From an uncultured Treponema sp. (GTDB lineage: Bacteria; Spirochaetota; Spirochaetia; Treponematales; Treponemataceae), in contig CAKULY010000010.1 of NCBI GenBank assembly GCA_934667505.1, forward strand, positions 10,528-74,527: 64,000 nt of DNA, read 5' to 3'. The notes under the pieces were generated by a model. That model saw nothing but the letters and a program-made list of their open reading frames with translations. It was not told the origin of the DNA and ran no database searches. Below are positions 16,474 through 24,763 of this stretch, one piece after another. Numbering within the stretch: the first letter of the stretch is position 1; every line of letters begins with the position of its first letter. Both the position numbers and the translations under genes were made by a program.

Positions 16474-17568
16474 ATGAATTACTTTCAAAATCAAAACTGG
16501 GAAGTCGCTCTAAAAAAATATCCTCTTGCAGAAAGCGTAAAAAGTTTTTCGAAGGAATATCATTCTGTTCTATGTCCAGATTTTCCGCATTTCTTGGAAA
16601 AATATGTTCAGACGCCTGCAATGCAAAGACTTTCTGGAATAGGTCTTTTGTGCGGTACAGATTGGACAAAACTTTATAAAAACAGATTTTTTTATTCTAG
16701 GCTAGAACATAGCATTGGAACGGCCCTTATTGTGTGGAATTTTACAAAAAACAAAACGCAAACGCTTGCTTCTCTTTTTCATGATATTGCAACGCCTTGC
16801 TTTAGCCATGTTTGCGAATTTAGAAAAGGCGATGCGCTTACGCAAACAGATAGCGAGTCAAATACAGAAAAAACAATCCGAAACAGCAAGGAAATTCAAA
16901 ATCTTTTAAAAGAAGATAGTATAAAAACTAAAGATGTTTGCAATTACCACAAATATCCAATTGCGGACAATGAAATTCCGGGTTTAAGCGCAGACCGGCT
17001 TGAATATATGTTTCCAAGCGGAGCGTCTCTTTGCGGAAGTTGGACAATTGAGCAAATAAAGCATGTTTATTCCCAAATAAAAGTTCTTAAAAACGAAAAA
17101 CAAGTTGAGGAGCTGGGCTTTGCTTCAAAACAGGCTGCTTTAGAATATACAAAAAAATTTTGCGAAACATCTCATTTGCTTCAGCTAAACGAAAATAAAC
17201 TTGCGCTGCAGCTTCTTGGCGAAGTTTGCACAAAAGCTGTAGAACAGAATTTGCTTTGCGAAGAAGATTTTATGAAATTGAGCGAAAAGCAGGTAATTTA
17301 TATTTTTGAAAATGCAAAAAACAAAGACTTTCAAAAGTTGTTCAAAACATTTAAGAATATGACAAGTGTTTTTCATACAGAAGAACCTTTGCCTGATTGC
17401 TTTTGCGTTAATCTTAAGGTAAAACAAAGATATATAAATCCTTTGGTTGAAATTCAAGAAAACGAAAAACCTGTTAGAATCTCAGAAGTTTCAAGCGAAG
17501 CAAAAAAAATTATTCAGGATTTTCTTGAGTATAAGGACACACCGTTTGGTTGTGTAAAATATGATTAA
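16474..17568 (+). CDS. HD-domain phosphohydrolase
   Basis: A 364-residue cytosolic protein with the HD metal site. His79 lies in SRLEHSIG, His103-Asp104 in LFHDIATPCFSH and Asp174 in LSADRLEYM. The surroundings, with an early EHS followed by HDIATPCFSH, resemble the dGTPase/SAMHD1-like branch of HD proteins. The C-terminal 170 residues are helical and unfamiliar. A nucleotide or dinucleotide phosphate substrate is likely but unassigned. It starts 6 nt after the MscS stop without a clear SD, so translation is probably coupled. Confidence 0.75.
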   Translation: MNYFQNQNWEVALKKYPLAESVKSFSKEYHSVLCPDFPHFLEKYVQTPAMQRLSGIGLLCGTDWTKLYKNRFFYSRLEHSIGTALIVWNFTKNKTQTLASLFHDIATPCFSHVCEFRKGDALTQTDSESNTEKTIRNSKEIQNLLKEDSIKTKDVCNYHKYPIADNEIPGLSADRLEYMFPSGASLCGSWTIEQIKHVYSQIKVLKNEKQVEELGFASKQAALEYTKKFCETSHLLQLNENKLALQLLGEVCTKAVEQNLLCEEDFMKLSEKQVIYIFENAKNKDFQKLFKTFKNMTSVFHTEEPLPDCFCVNLKVKQRYINPLVEIQENEKPVRISEVSSEAKKIIQDFLEYKDTPFGCVKYD

Positions 17569-17571
17569 AAG

Positions 17572-17657
17572 ATTGAAGAGATAAGGCAAAAACGGCGTCT
17601 GTTTTTATCTTATCTTTTTATTCACAAGTTTGCGTTGCAAGCTTATTACGGAGGAAT
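17572..17657 (+). repeat. Terminator-plus-SD spacer module, copy 2
   Basis: The second copy of the spacer at 14756-14838. The stem AGATAAG..AAAAAC/GTTTTT..CTTATCT is followed by TTTTTATT, so it should work as a terminator for the HD-hydrolase gene. Hairpin AAGTTTGC-GTT-GCAAGCTT and SD GGAGG before the ATG at 17661 come next. Confidence 0.6.
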
Positions 17658-17660
17658 AAA

Positions 17661-18266
17661 ATGGCGCAATTTTTTATGCTGGAAAATCACCAAGTTTATG
17701 CAGATGCTGCAGAAGTCGCAAGGTATTTGGGTTACAAAAAATCAAATCCGCCAGATTCTACTGTTCTTTCAGAAATAAAAAGCTGCATCTCAGAAATGAA
17801 AGAAGTTATTACGCCAAAAGCCGTTTACGAAAAATTCGATTTGACTGTCAGCGAGCAAAATAAAATCAGTTTTGCAGACCTTTCATTTGTTTCTAGCGAC
17901 CTTTCGCGCAATCTAAAAGGGTGCAGCCAAGTTATAATTTTTGCCGCAACAATTGGACCCGGTCCAGACGCTCTTATACGCAAGGCGCAAATTCAAAATC
18001 CTGCGAAAGCTGCTGTCTTGCAAGCTACAGGAGCTATGTTTATAGAAAGTTTTGTAGACAATTTGAACGAAACGCTTGAACAAGAGGCTATGGACTTTGA
18101 CCTTTCTGCGCGCCCACGGTTTAGCCCCGGCTATGGAGATGTTCCTCTTGAAATGCAGAAAGATTTTTTCAGGCTTTTGCCTTGTTCAAAAATTGGGCTT
18201 ACACTTATGAATTCTTTGATAATGGCGCCAGAAAAGTCGGTGACAGCATTTGTTGGTTTGTGCTAA
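17661..18266 (+). CDS. Stand-alone cobalamin-dependent methionine synthase activation-domain protein
   Basis: A 201-residue protein whose C-terminal half carries the hallmark of the MetH reactivation domain: RFSPGYGDVPLEMQKDFF (the SAM-binding RxxxGY motif) followed by a segment ending MAPEKSVTAFVGL. In E. coli this is the C-terminal domain of MetH, which remethylates oxidised cob(II)alamin using SAM. Here it is a separate polypeptide, as in split MetH systems such as that of Thermotoga. GGAGG precedes the ATG at 17661. It sits upstream of pyrE and a B12 importer, which supports a cobalamin role. The other MetH domains are not in the window. Confidence 0.82.
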   Translation: MAQFFMLENHQVYADAAEVARYLGYKKSNPPDSTVLSEIKSCISEMKEVITPKAVYEKFDLTVSEQNKISFADLSFVSSDLSRNLKGCSQVIIFAATIGPGPDALIRKAQIQNPAKAAVLQATGAMFIESFVDNLNETLEQEAMDFDLSARPRFSPGYGDVPLEMQKDFFRLLPCSKIGLTLMNSLIMAPEKSVTAFVGLC

Positions 18267-18269
18267 AAT
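18240..18269 (+). promoter_or_regulatory. Candidate leaderless promoter of pyrE
   Basis: GTGACA (18240-18245), an 18-bp spacer, then TAAAAT (18264-18269), 6 nt before the pyrE ATG. No SD is present before that ATG. The promoter lies within the end of the upstream coding region. Confidence 0.35.
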
Positions 18270-18275
18270 AAGCGA

Positions 18276-18965
18276 ATGGAACAGTATAAAAAAGAATTCA
18301 TTAATTTTATGGTTGAATGTCAGGTTTTGAAGTTCGGTTCGTTTGTTCTTAAAAGCGGCCGAAAAAGTCCTTTTTTTATGAATGCCGGCGCATATATCAC
18401 AGGAAGCCAGCTAATGCGCTTGGGCGAATATTATGCTCAGGCGATTCATCAGAATTTTGGCGATGATTTTGACGTCCTTTTTGGACCGGCCTATAAAGGA
18501 ATTCCGCTGGCAGTAGCAACCGCAATCGCTTATTCAAAGCTTTATGGCAAAGAAGTAAAATATTGCTCTGACAGAAAAGAAGAAAAAGACCACGGCGCCG
18601 ACAAGGGCAGTCTGCTAGGCTACAAAATAAAAGACGGCGACAGAGTTGTTATAATAGAAGACGTTACAACTTCTGGAAAATCCATTGAAGAAACGTATCC
18701 AAAAATAAAAGCGCAGGAAACAAAAGAAGGCGGAATAAAAATTGTTGGCGAAATTGTAAGCCTAGACAGAATGGAAAAAGCTCCAGGCAGCAAAAAAGCC
18801 GCTCTTTCTGTAATTTCAGAAAAATATGGTTTTCCTGCAAAGGCTATAGTTTCTATGGCGGATGTTGTAGAAGAACTTTACTCAAAAGGAAATAAAACTT
18901 TTATAACAGAAGAAATAAAACAGGAACTTGATTCATACTATGCTCAATGGGGAGCAGAAGAATGA
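18276..18965 (+). CDS. pyrE: Orotate phosphoribosyltransferase
   Basis: A 229-residue enzyme joining orotate to PRPP to give OMP in pyrimidine synthesis. The PRPP motif VVIIEDVTTSGKS lies near residue 125, the substrate segment FGPAYKGIPLA near residue 68, and the flexible loop Lys/Glu/His residues (DRKEEKDHG) near residue 100. It is 9 nt downstream of the MetH-activation gene and overlaps btuF by 4 nt (ATGA). The start ATG lacks an SD but has a -10-like TAAAAT 6 nt upstream. Confidence 0.94.
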   Translation: MEQYKKEFINFMVECQVLKFGSFVLKSGRKSPFFMNAGAYITGSQLMRLGEYYAQAIHQNFGDDFDVLFGPAYKGIPLAVATAIAYSKLYGKEVKYCSDRKEEKDHGADKGSLLGYKIKDGDRVVIIEDVTTSGKSIEETYPKIKAQETKEGGIKIVGEIVSLDRMEKAPGSKKAALSVISEKYGFPAKAIVSMADVVEELYSKGNKTFITEEIKQELDSYYAQWGAEE

Positions 18966-19840
18966 TTCTTTTGAAAAAAACTCGATTTTTAGCCATTGCC
19001 GCAGTTTTTGCTATCACAATTTTTTGCGCCTGTACAAACAAAAAAGAAGTTAAACCGATTGAACAAAATACTCCGCAAAGAATAATTTCGCTTTCGCCAG
19101 CGCAGACTGAAATTCTATGCGCGATAGGAGCATTTAACCAGCTGGTTGCAAGAAGCCAGTTTTGCGACTATCCGCCGCAAGTGCTAGAACTGCCAGTCGC
19201 TGGTGGATTTGATGGAAAGACCATAAGTTTAGAAACGCTGCTTCTGTATGAACCTGATTTAGTTCTTCTTTCAAAAGGTATGCATGATTTCCTTTTAGAA
19301 CCATTAAAAAGCCGTGGAATAAAAACGTTTGTTTCGCAGGCAGATTCTGTAAATTCGATTTTAAATGAAATAAATAAAATTGCAGATTTAACAGGACACA
19401 AAGAGCAAGGAAAAATTCTTTCTAGCCAGATTAAGGAAGGTCTTTTGCAAGTTATGCAAAGAACATCTGAAAGAGGCGCAGAACCGATTTCAGTTTATTG
19501 GGAAGTTTATGATTCGCCTTACATGAGCATTGGAAATCAGTCTTTTATAAATGAGCTTATAACAATTGCTGGCGGAACAAATATTTTTTCAGCAATAAAT
19601 CAGCCGTATCCAATTGTGAGCGAGGAAGCCATAATTCAAAGCAATCCGCAGGTAATAATAGTTGCAAAAACGCCAGAAAATAATATAAGTTCAATTGAAA
19701 GTCGGTCAGGATGGAAAAATATAAGCGCGGTAAAAAATAAAAGAATTTATGCGCTTGACCAGGATTTGATTAGTCGTCCAGGACCTAGAATTGTACAGGC
19801 TGCCGAACAAATTTCAGACGTTCTTTACAAAGATGAATAA
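18962..19840 (+). CDS. Periplasmic cobalamin/iron-chelate-binding lipoprotein (BtuF-like)
   Basis: A 292-residue class III solute-binding protein. The N-terminus has a lipobox (FCAC, Cys about 23), so it is membrane-tethered. The fold signature is present: QRIISLSPAQTEILCAIGA, YEPDLVLL in the first lobe, then a helical backbone, and EEAIIQSNPQVIIVA plus GWKNISAVKNKRIYALD in the second lobe, as in BtuF and FepB. The ATG at 18962 lies in the ATGA overlap with pyrE and follows GGGGAG. A cobalamin substrate is favoured by the neighbouring MetH-activation gene; siderophore or haem remains possible. Confidence 0.8.
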   Translation: MILLKKTRFLAIAAVFAITIFCACTNKKEVKPIEQNTPQRIISLSPAQTEILCAIGAFNQLVARSQFCDYPPQVLELPVAGGFDGKTISLETLLLYEPDLVLLSKGMHDFLLEPLKSRGIKTFVSQADSVNSILNEINKIADLTGHKEQGKILSSQIKEGLLQVMQRTSERGAEPISVYWEVYDSPYMSIGNQSFINELITIAGGTNIFSAINQPYPIVSEEAIIQSNPQVIIVAKTPENNISSIESRSGWKNISAVKNKRIYALDQDLISRPGPRIVQAAEQISDVLYKDE

Positions 19841-20843
19841 AAACAAAGGTTTTACAATACATATATTTCTCGCCTTTTTTGTGCTAATAATCTGCTTTGC
19901 TCTTTCCTTGTTATTTGGAGCACAAAAAATTTCTACAGAAAATGCCAAGCTTTTAATTTCCCTAAGACTTCCCAGAGCAATCCTTGCCACATTAAGCGGT
20001 ATTTTGCTTGCAGGCAGTGGAGTTTGCTTTCAAATGTACTTTAGGAATCCCCTTGCAGAGCCGGGAATCATAGGCATATCTTCAGGGGCAACGCTTGGGG
20101 CTGTGATTGCGCAATCCTTTGGAGTGAATTTAATTATTTTTAAAACAATTTCTCCTATAAATATAGCCGCTTTCTTTGCAGCAATTTTGTCTGGGCTTTT
20201 AGTAACTTTTTTGGCATCAAAAGAAAAAAAAGGCAGTGCTGCTGTAATCCTTTTATGCGGAACTGCGCTTGGCACCTTTTACTCTTCTATTTCTTCTATA
20301 ATATTATTAACCAAAACAAGGGAGCTGCACGGAATTTATTCTTGGATTTTAGGAAGCTTTAACGGACGCGGCTGGACGGAACTAAAATTTATAATTTTTC
20401 CATCCGCTTTTTCCATGATTTTATTTTTTCTTTGTGCAAACAAACTAAGTCTTATGGCAGGCGGTGAAAATTCTGCCCGCTCATTAGGATTAAATACGTC
20501 AAATCTAAAGCTTGAAATTTTAATTGCTGTAAGTTTTGCTGTTTCAAGTTCGGTTTGCGCAGGCGGAACCATAAACTTTGTTGGTTTAATCGCTCCGCAT
20601 ATCGCTCGCAAAGTTTATAAAACAAAGACTTCAAAGGGAACTTTTTTCATGGCAATTTCTATGCTTTATGGAGCAATTTTACTTCTTTTAAGCGATATTT
20701 TTGCAAGGGTCTTAATCGCTCCTGCGGAGTTTCCTGCGGGGCTTATAACTTCGCTTTTGGGAGCGCCGTTCTTTATTTCTCTGGTTTTCAGTTCAGATTC
20801 AAAAAAGCAAACAAAACAAAGGGAAGAAAATATTGATGAATAA
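19833..20843 (+). CDS. BtuC/FecCD-type ABC transporter permease
   Basis: A 336-residue permease with about nine or ten membrane helices. Family marks are LRLPRAILATLSGILLAGSGVCFQMYFRNPLAEPGIIGISSGA near the N-terminus (conserved R-x-PR and NPLA-P--LG) and GTINFVGLIAPHIAR (the GxIxFVGLIxPHxxR coupling region) near residue 245. It imports cobalamin or siderophores with BtuF-like and BtuD-like partners. The ATG at 19833 overlaps the preceding gene by 8 nt; the longer TTG-initiated frame would overlap further and lacks support. Confidence 0.88.
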   Translation: MNKNKGFTIHIFLAFFVLIICFALSLLFGAQKISTENAKLLISLRLPRAILATLSGILLAGSGVCFQMYFRNPLAEPGIIGISSGATLGAVIAQSFGVNLIIFKTISPINIAAFFAAILSGLLVTFLASKEKKGSAAVILLCGTALGTFYSSISSIILLTKTRELHGIYSWILGSFNGRGWTELKFIIFPSAFSMILFFLCANKLSLMAGGENSARSLGLNTSNLKLEILIAVSFAVSSSVCAGGTINFVGLIAPHIARKVYKTKTSKGTFFMAISMLYGAILLLLSDIFARVLIAPAEFPAGLITSLLGAPFFISLVFSSDSKKQTKQREENIDE

Positions 20844-21615
20844 GCAATGCCTTAGGGCTGAAAGAATTTTTATTGGCTACGAAGCGCAAAATCTACTTGA
20901 AAATGCGGACATTTGCGTTCAAAAAGGGGAATTTGTTTGTTTGTGCGGAAGAAACGGCAGCGGAAAATCAACTCTTTTAAAAGCTCTTTCCGGAATTGAA
21001 AAAAATACTTTAAAAAATGGCAAAATATTTTTGTCAGATTCTGAAGAAACTGACATTTTTTTGTTAAAAAGCAAAATGCGTGCTAGAAAGATTTCATATA
21101 TGGAACAAAGCGAAGTTTCTGCTTGGAATCAAAAAGTTTTTGACTTCATACTTAACGGCAGATTTGCCTGGTCGGAATTTTGTTATACGCAGGAAGATTT
21201 TGATATTGCAGAAAATGCGGCAAAAATTCTGAACATAAAAAATCTTTTGTCTAAAGATATATTTTCAATTTCTGGCGGAGAATTTCAAAAAGTGCGAATA
21301 GCTCGTTCTTTAGCACAGAATACAGATTTTTTGCTTTTAGATGAACCTTCTTCCAGTTTAGATGCCTTATACGAGAACGAGCTTCTTCAACTGCTTTCCG
21401 CATTGGCAAAAGAGCATGACAAGGGGATTTTAGTTTCGATTCACAATATAAACAAGGCGGCAAGATTTTCAGAAAAAATAGCGCTTATTTTAGAAAAAAA
21501 GATTATAACGGATTGCGCTAAAAATATTTTTACTGAAAGGAACTTGGAATCAGCATTTGGAAAAGGCTTAAAAATATTTACGCATCCAATATTTAATTGT
21601 CCTCAGGCTGACTGA
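20836..21615 (+). CDS. BtuD/FepC-type ABC transporter ATPase
   Basis: A 259-residue ATPase with Walker A GRNGSGKST (near residue 37), signature ISGGEFQKVRIARSL and Walker B FLLLDEPSSSLD, followed by a helical tail. It energises the upstream permease. The ATG at 20836 follows GGGAAG; it overlaps the permease gene by 8 nt, through the same ATGAATAA junction used between the two previous genes. Its 3' end overlaps the convergent MATE gene by 13 nt. Confidence 0.88.
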   Translation: MNKQCLRAERIFIGYEAQNLLENADICVQKGEFVCLCGRNGSGKSTLLKALSGIEKNTLKNGKIFLSDSEETDIFLLKSKMRARKISYMEQSEVSAWNQKVFDFILNGRFAWSEFCYTQEDFDIAENAAKILNIKNLLSKDIFSISGGEFQKVRIARSLAQNTDFLLLDEPSSSLDALYENELLQLLSALAKEHDKGILVSIHNINKAARFSEKIALILEKKIITDCAKNIFTERNLESAFGKGLKIFTHPIFNCPQAD

Positions 21616-22961
21616 ATTTGGCTTGGCTGCACTTTGCGGAATATGTGAACAAAGTAAACTATTTCTGCTAAAGCTGTAATTGCCCAAGAAACGCTATATA
21701 GCAAAAATAGCGATTCTATAGTTTTGAACATAGCAAAAATGGTAAAAATCCAAATAATCCTAAAAACGCAAGAACCCAGGATAACGATTACCGTAGGAAC
21801 GGAGGTTTTTCCAAGTCCGCGGCTTGCCGCTATTGCGCAGTCCATAAAAGGTGCAATGCAGTATGACAGAGCCATGATATGAAGTCTTTGCAAACCGTAA
21901 GCAATAGCTTCTGAATCGCTGGTAAAAATCGAAATAACTTGTCTTCCAAAAGCATAAAACAAAAGACCAAGAATAGTGGCAGCTCCAAAAGCGTAAGCAA
22001 GACTGATAAAGTAAGTTTTTAAAATGCGGTCTTTTTTGCCTGCTCCGTAGTTTTGTCCAATAAAACATGCGCAAGATGAATAAAATCCGTCTAAAATATT
22101 AAAAACCAGGTAATCTGTTTTTTCTGCGGCAGAAATTCCAGAAACCGCAAGCGCGTCAAAACTGTTTACGCCCATTTGAATAAACATGTTCGCAAACGCA
22201 AAAAACGAACTTTGAAAACCTGCTGGGATTCCTATTTTTAAAAGTTTTCCTGCTTTGTGGACATGAAAAGTTTGTCCTTTAAACTTTAGCTTTACAAATC
22301 CAATGCCTTTTCTTACTGCCCTAAAAATTAGAAATGCTGAAACGCACTGAGAAATCGTGCTGGCAATGGCAACGCCAGCGACGCTCATTTCAAAATATAT
22401 TACAAAGACAAGGTCTAGAATTACATTTATAATGCCTGCAATTGCAAGGTACCAAAACGGTCTTTTTGTATCGCCTGCGGAACGTAAAACTGCATTTCCA
22501 AAGTTGTAAATTGCAGTTGCTGGCAGACCCAGCATATAGATTGTGAAATAGACTTTGCAGCCGAAGATAAGTTCATCTTTTGTGCGCAAAAGTTTTAAAA
22601 TCGGTTCCGCAAGCAGAACAGCAATCAACATTAGAACAAAACCGCTGACAAGGCAAACAATAAATGCTGTAAAAAGGAAGTCTTCTGTTTCTTTTTTATT
22701 TTTTGCGCCAATGTAATATGCAACAATTACGTTCACTGCAGAAGCAATTCCTACAATAAAGCCTACAAAGAAAAATACAAGTTGAGAGGCGCTGCCAACC
22801 GCGCCTAAAGCAAGAGCTCCAGAATATCTGCCGACAACTGCGGCATCTACCAATGTAAAAAGAGATTGCAACATATTTGTAGCAATCAAAGGCAGACCAA
22901 ACACAACAATGTTCTTAAAAAGCGAGCCAGTTGTCATATCTATTTGTCTTGTTTTTGTCAT
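21603..22961 (-). CDS. MATE family efflux protein
   Basis: A 452-residue protein with about 12 membrane helices in two similar halves. The first opens with GSLFKNIVVFGLPLIATNMLQSLFTLVDAAVVGRYSG and the second with AGKLLKIGIPAGFQSSFFAFANMFIQ, typical of the MATE (NorM/DinF-like) fold. Such proteins export drugs or metabolites in exchange for Na+ or H+. The start ATG at 22961 has no SD, but a near-consensus promoter ends 7 nt upstream, suggesting leaderless mRNA. It is monocistronic and convergent with the B12-type importer operon. Confidence 0.9.
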   Translation of the reverse strand: MTKTRQIDMTTGSLFKNIVVFGLPLIATNMLQSLFTLVDAAVVGRYSGALALGAVGSASQLVFFFVGFIVGIASAVNVIVAYYIGAKNKKETEDFLFTAFIVCLVSGFVLMLIAVLLAEPILKLLRTKDELIFGCKVYFTIYMLGLPATAIYNFGNAVLRSAGDTKRPFWYLAIAGIINVILDLVFVIYFEMSVAGVAIASTISQCVSAFLIFRAVRKGIGFVKLKFKGQTFHVHKAGKLLKIGIPAGFQSSFFAFANMFIQMGVNSFDALAVSGISAAEKTDYLVFNILDGFYSSCACFIGQNYGAGKKDRILKTYFISLAYAFGAATILGLLFYAFGRQVISIFTSDSEAIAYGLQRLHIMALSYCIAPFMDCAIAASRGLGKTSVPTVIVILGSCVFRIIWIFTIFAMFKTIESLFLLYSVSWAITALAEIVYFVHIFRKVQPSQIQSA

Positions 22962-22968
22962 AGCACAA

Positions 22969-22997
22969 GGTATAGACTTTTTTTATAATAATGTCAA
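22969..22997 (-). promoter_or_regulatory. Leaderless promoter of MATE gene
   Basis: On the minus strand, TTGACA (22997-22992), a 17-bp spacer, then TATACC (22974-22969), ending 7 nt before the ATG at 22961. The start site would fall at or within 1-2 nt of the ATG; there is no SD. Confidence 0.6.
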
Positions 22998-23019
22998 ACA
23001 AAGAAAAAAGTAAAAGAAA

Positions 23020-23970
23020 TCAGATGTTAAAGCACCTTGTTCTGTGCGATTGTGCTGTTGTTACAAAGTCTGGAAGCTCGGCTTTACAGCGTTCGCTTGC
23101 CTTTGGACATCTATAAGCAAAAGGACAGCAGTTTTCATTTTCAAGAACGGTTTTTACTTCAGTATTTGATTCTGTTTGTTTTCCAAGAGCTCCTTCAAAA
23201 AGCAGCTTTGTGTATGGATGTTGAGCTGTTTTATACAAATCGGCTGCGGGAGCTTCCTCTACAAGAATGCCTCTATACATAACGCCTATGGTATCACAAA
23301 AATAGCAGGCGACTTTTAAATCGTGTGTTATAAAAATGTAGCTTAATCCGCGGTGCTGTTTTAGTTCTGCGAGCAATTTTAAAATCTGCGACTGAATAGA
23401 AACGTCTAAAGCAGAAACAACCTCGTCGCAAATTAAAAGCAAGGGATTCATAATTAATCCGCGTGCAATAGAAATTCTTTGGCGCTGGCCTCCAGAAAAT
23501 TCTGCAGGTCTTCGATTTAAGTCTTCGGGATTAAGACCTACTTCTTCCATTGTTTTTTCACATAAAATCCAAGCTTCTTTTTTGCCTTTCCATTGTTCTG
23601 AATATTTTAGGCCTGCAGTAAGAACTTCAAAAACTGTCATTCTAGGGTTTAATGAGCGGGCCGGGTCTTGAAATATATATTTTACTTTTTCTCGGTAAAG
23701 ATTAAGTTGTTTTCTATTGTATCGAGAAATATCTTGACCGCAGAACAGAATCTTTCCAGAAGTTGGCTTGTACATTTGAATTATTAAACGGACAGTTGTT
23801 GTTTTTCCGCAGCCAGATTCGCCAACAATCCCATAGGTTTCGCCTTTTTTTACAGCAAAGGAAACATCGTTTACCGCATAAACGGTTTTTTTATTTTTTG
23901 CAAAAAAGCCAGCTTCCAAATTAAAAGTCTTTGAAAGATTTTGTACCAAAAGAATTTTATTTTCTTCCAT
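23020..23970 (-). CDS. Oligopeptide/dipeptide-type ABC transporter ATPase (OppF/DppF-like)
   Basis: A 316-residue ATPase with Walker A GESGCGKTT, the Opp-type segment RKQLNLYREKVKYIFQDPARSLNPRMTV, signature FSGGQRQRISIARGL and Walker B LLICDEVVSALDVSIQ. The C-terminus carries the oligopeptide-type cysteine patch (CCPFAYRCPKASERC). Normally it pairs with OppD, two permeases and a binding protein; none is present here, so it is orphaned locally. The ATG at 23970 is chosen because it follows the SAGE-typical spacing and a longer frame would run about 100 nt into the upstream acetyltransferase gene. With this start the overlap is 14 nt. Confidence 0.85.
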   Translation of the reverse strand: MEENKILLVQNLSKTFNLEAGFFAKNKKTVYAVNDVSFAVKKGETYGIVGESGCGKTTTVRLIIQMYKPTSGKILFCGQDISRYNRKQLNLYREKVKYIFQDPARSLNPRMTVFEVLTAGLKYSEQWKGKKEAWILCEKTMEEVGLNPEDLNRRPAEFSGGQRQRISIARGLIMNPLLLICDEVVSALDVSIQSQILKLLAELKQHRGLSYIFITHDLKVACYFCDTIGVMYRGILVEEAPAADLYKTAQHPYTKLLFEGALGKQTESNTEVKTVLENENCCPFAYRCPKASERCKAELPDFVTTAQSHRTRCFNI

Positions 23971-24568
23971 AATCAGATGAAATTTCCCTCTTTTTGAAGT
24001 AATATTTTTTGTCTTCTTCGGTAATTTGCCTAACAACTTTGCAAGGGTTTCCAAATGCAACTACATTGTCAGGAATGTCTTTTGTGACTACGCTTCCGGC
24101 TCCAATCACACAGCCGTTTCCAATGTGGACGCCTGGAAGAATTACAACGTTTCCGCCAATCCAAACGTTGTTTCCAATCGTAATTGTGATTCCATATTCA
24201 ACGTGTTTTCTCATCTCAGAATCGATTGGATGCCCTGCTGTATAGATTCCTACGTTTGGAGCTATAAGAACATTGTTTCCTATAATGACTTTTGCACAAT
24301 CTAGAACGACAAGATTATAGTTCGCATAAAAATTCTCTCCAACTTCAATGTTTATGCCGTAATCGCAGTGAAAAGGAGGCTCTATATGCACATTTTTGCC
24401 TGTTTTTCCTAGAATATTTTTTATAAGCGCTTTTTTCTCGCTCCAGCGTTCTGGCGGCAAGTTGTTGTATTCGTACAATTTTTTTCTATTTTCTTCCATT
24501 CTTGTCTTGCAGCTAGAATCAAAAGAATTGTAAGGTTGCTCCGAAATCATTTTTTCAAATTCAGTCAT
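23957..24568 (-). CDS. Maltose/galactoside O-acetyltransferase family protein
   Basis: A 203-residue left-handed beta-helix acetyltransferase. It has an N-terminal Mac-type helical cap (MTEFEKMISEQPYNSFD...), repeated hexapeptides from about residue 70 to 190, and the catalytic His in YTAGHP near residue 111. The segment VWIGGNVVILPGVHIGNGCVIGAGSVV is typical of LacA/Maa/NodL. It transfers acetyl from acetyl-CoA to a sugar hydroxyl in the cytosol. It has no SD; a -10-like TAATAT lies 6 nt before the ATG. It is the first gene of a two-gene unit with the Opp-type ATPase. Confidence 0.88.
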   Translation of the reverse strand: MTEFEKMISEQPYNSFDSSCKTRMEENRKKLYEYNNLPPERWSEKKALIKNILGKTGKNVHIEPPFHCDYGINIEVGENFYANYNLVVLDCAKVIIGNNVLIAPNVGIYTAGHPIDSEMRKHVEYGITITIGNNVWIGGNVVILPGVHIGNGCVIGAGSVVTKDIPDNVVAFGNPCKVVRQITEEDKKYYFKKREISSDYGRK

Positions 24569-24574
24569 GATTTT

Positions 24575-24604
24575 ATATTAGTACGAATGTCTAAAAAAAT
24601 CCAA
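24575..24604 (-). promoter_or_regulatory. Leaderless promoter of acetyltransferase gene
   Basis: On the minus strand, TTGGAT (24604-24599), an 18-bp spacer, then TAATAT (24580-24575), ending 6 nt before the ATG at 24568. No SD is present. Confidence 0.5.
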
Positions 24605-24697
24605 TGCAATAAAATAAAAAACTGTTTTCAATCTGAAATAAAAGAATACTTAGGCGCTTTGCAAAACGATGCGCTTCGCTTTGGCGTAACAATGCAT

Positions 24698-24726
24698 TTG
24701 ACCTGAATAAGTTATTGGATTATATT
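24698..24726 (+). promoter_or_regulatory. Promoter of lipoprotein/outer-membrane gene pair
   Basis: TTGACC (24698-24703), a 17-bp spacer, then TATATT (24721-24726). The leader would be about 31 nt and contains the GGAG before the ATG at 24764. Confidence 0.6.
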
Positions 24727-24763
24727 TACAAGTGTAAAATATTTTATGATTGGAGATGTGCTT

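Noticed and set aside
24625-24700. Possible fifth copy of the 44-bp 3'-end repeat
   Set aside because: Only CTTAGG and a few bases match; alignment breaks down in the rest.
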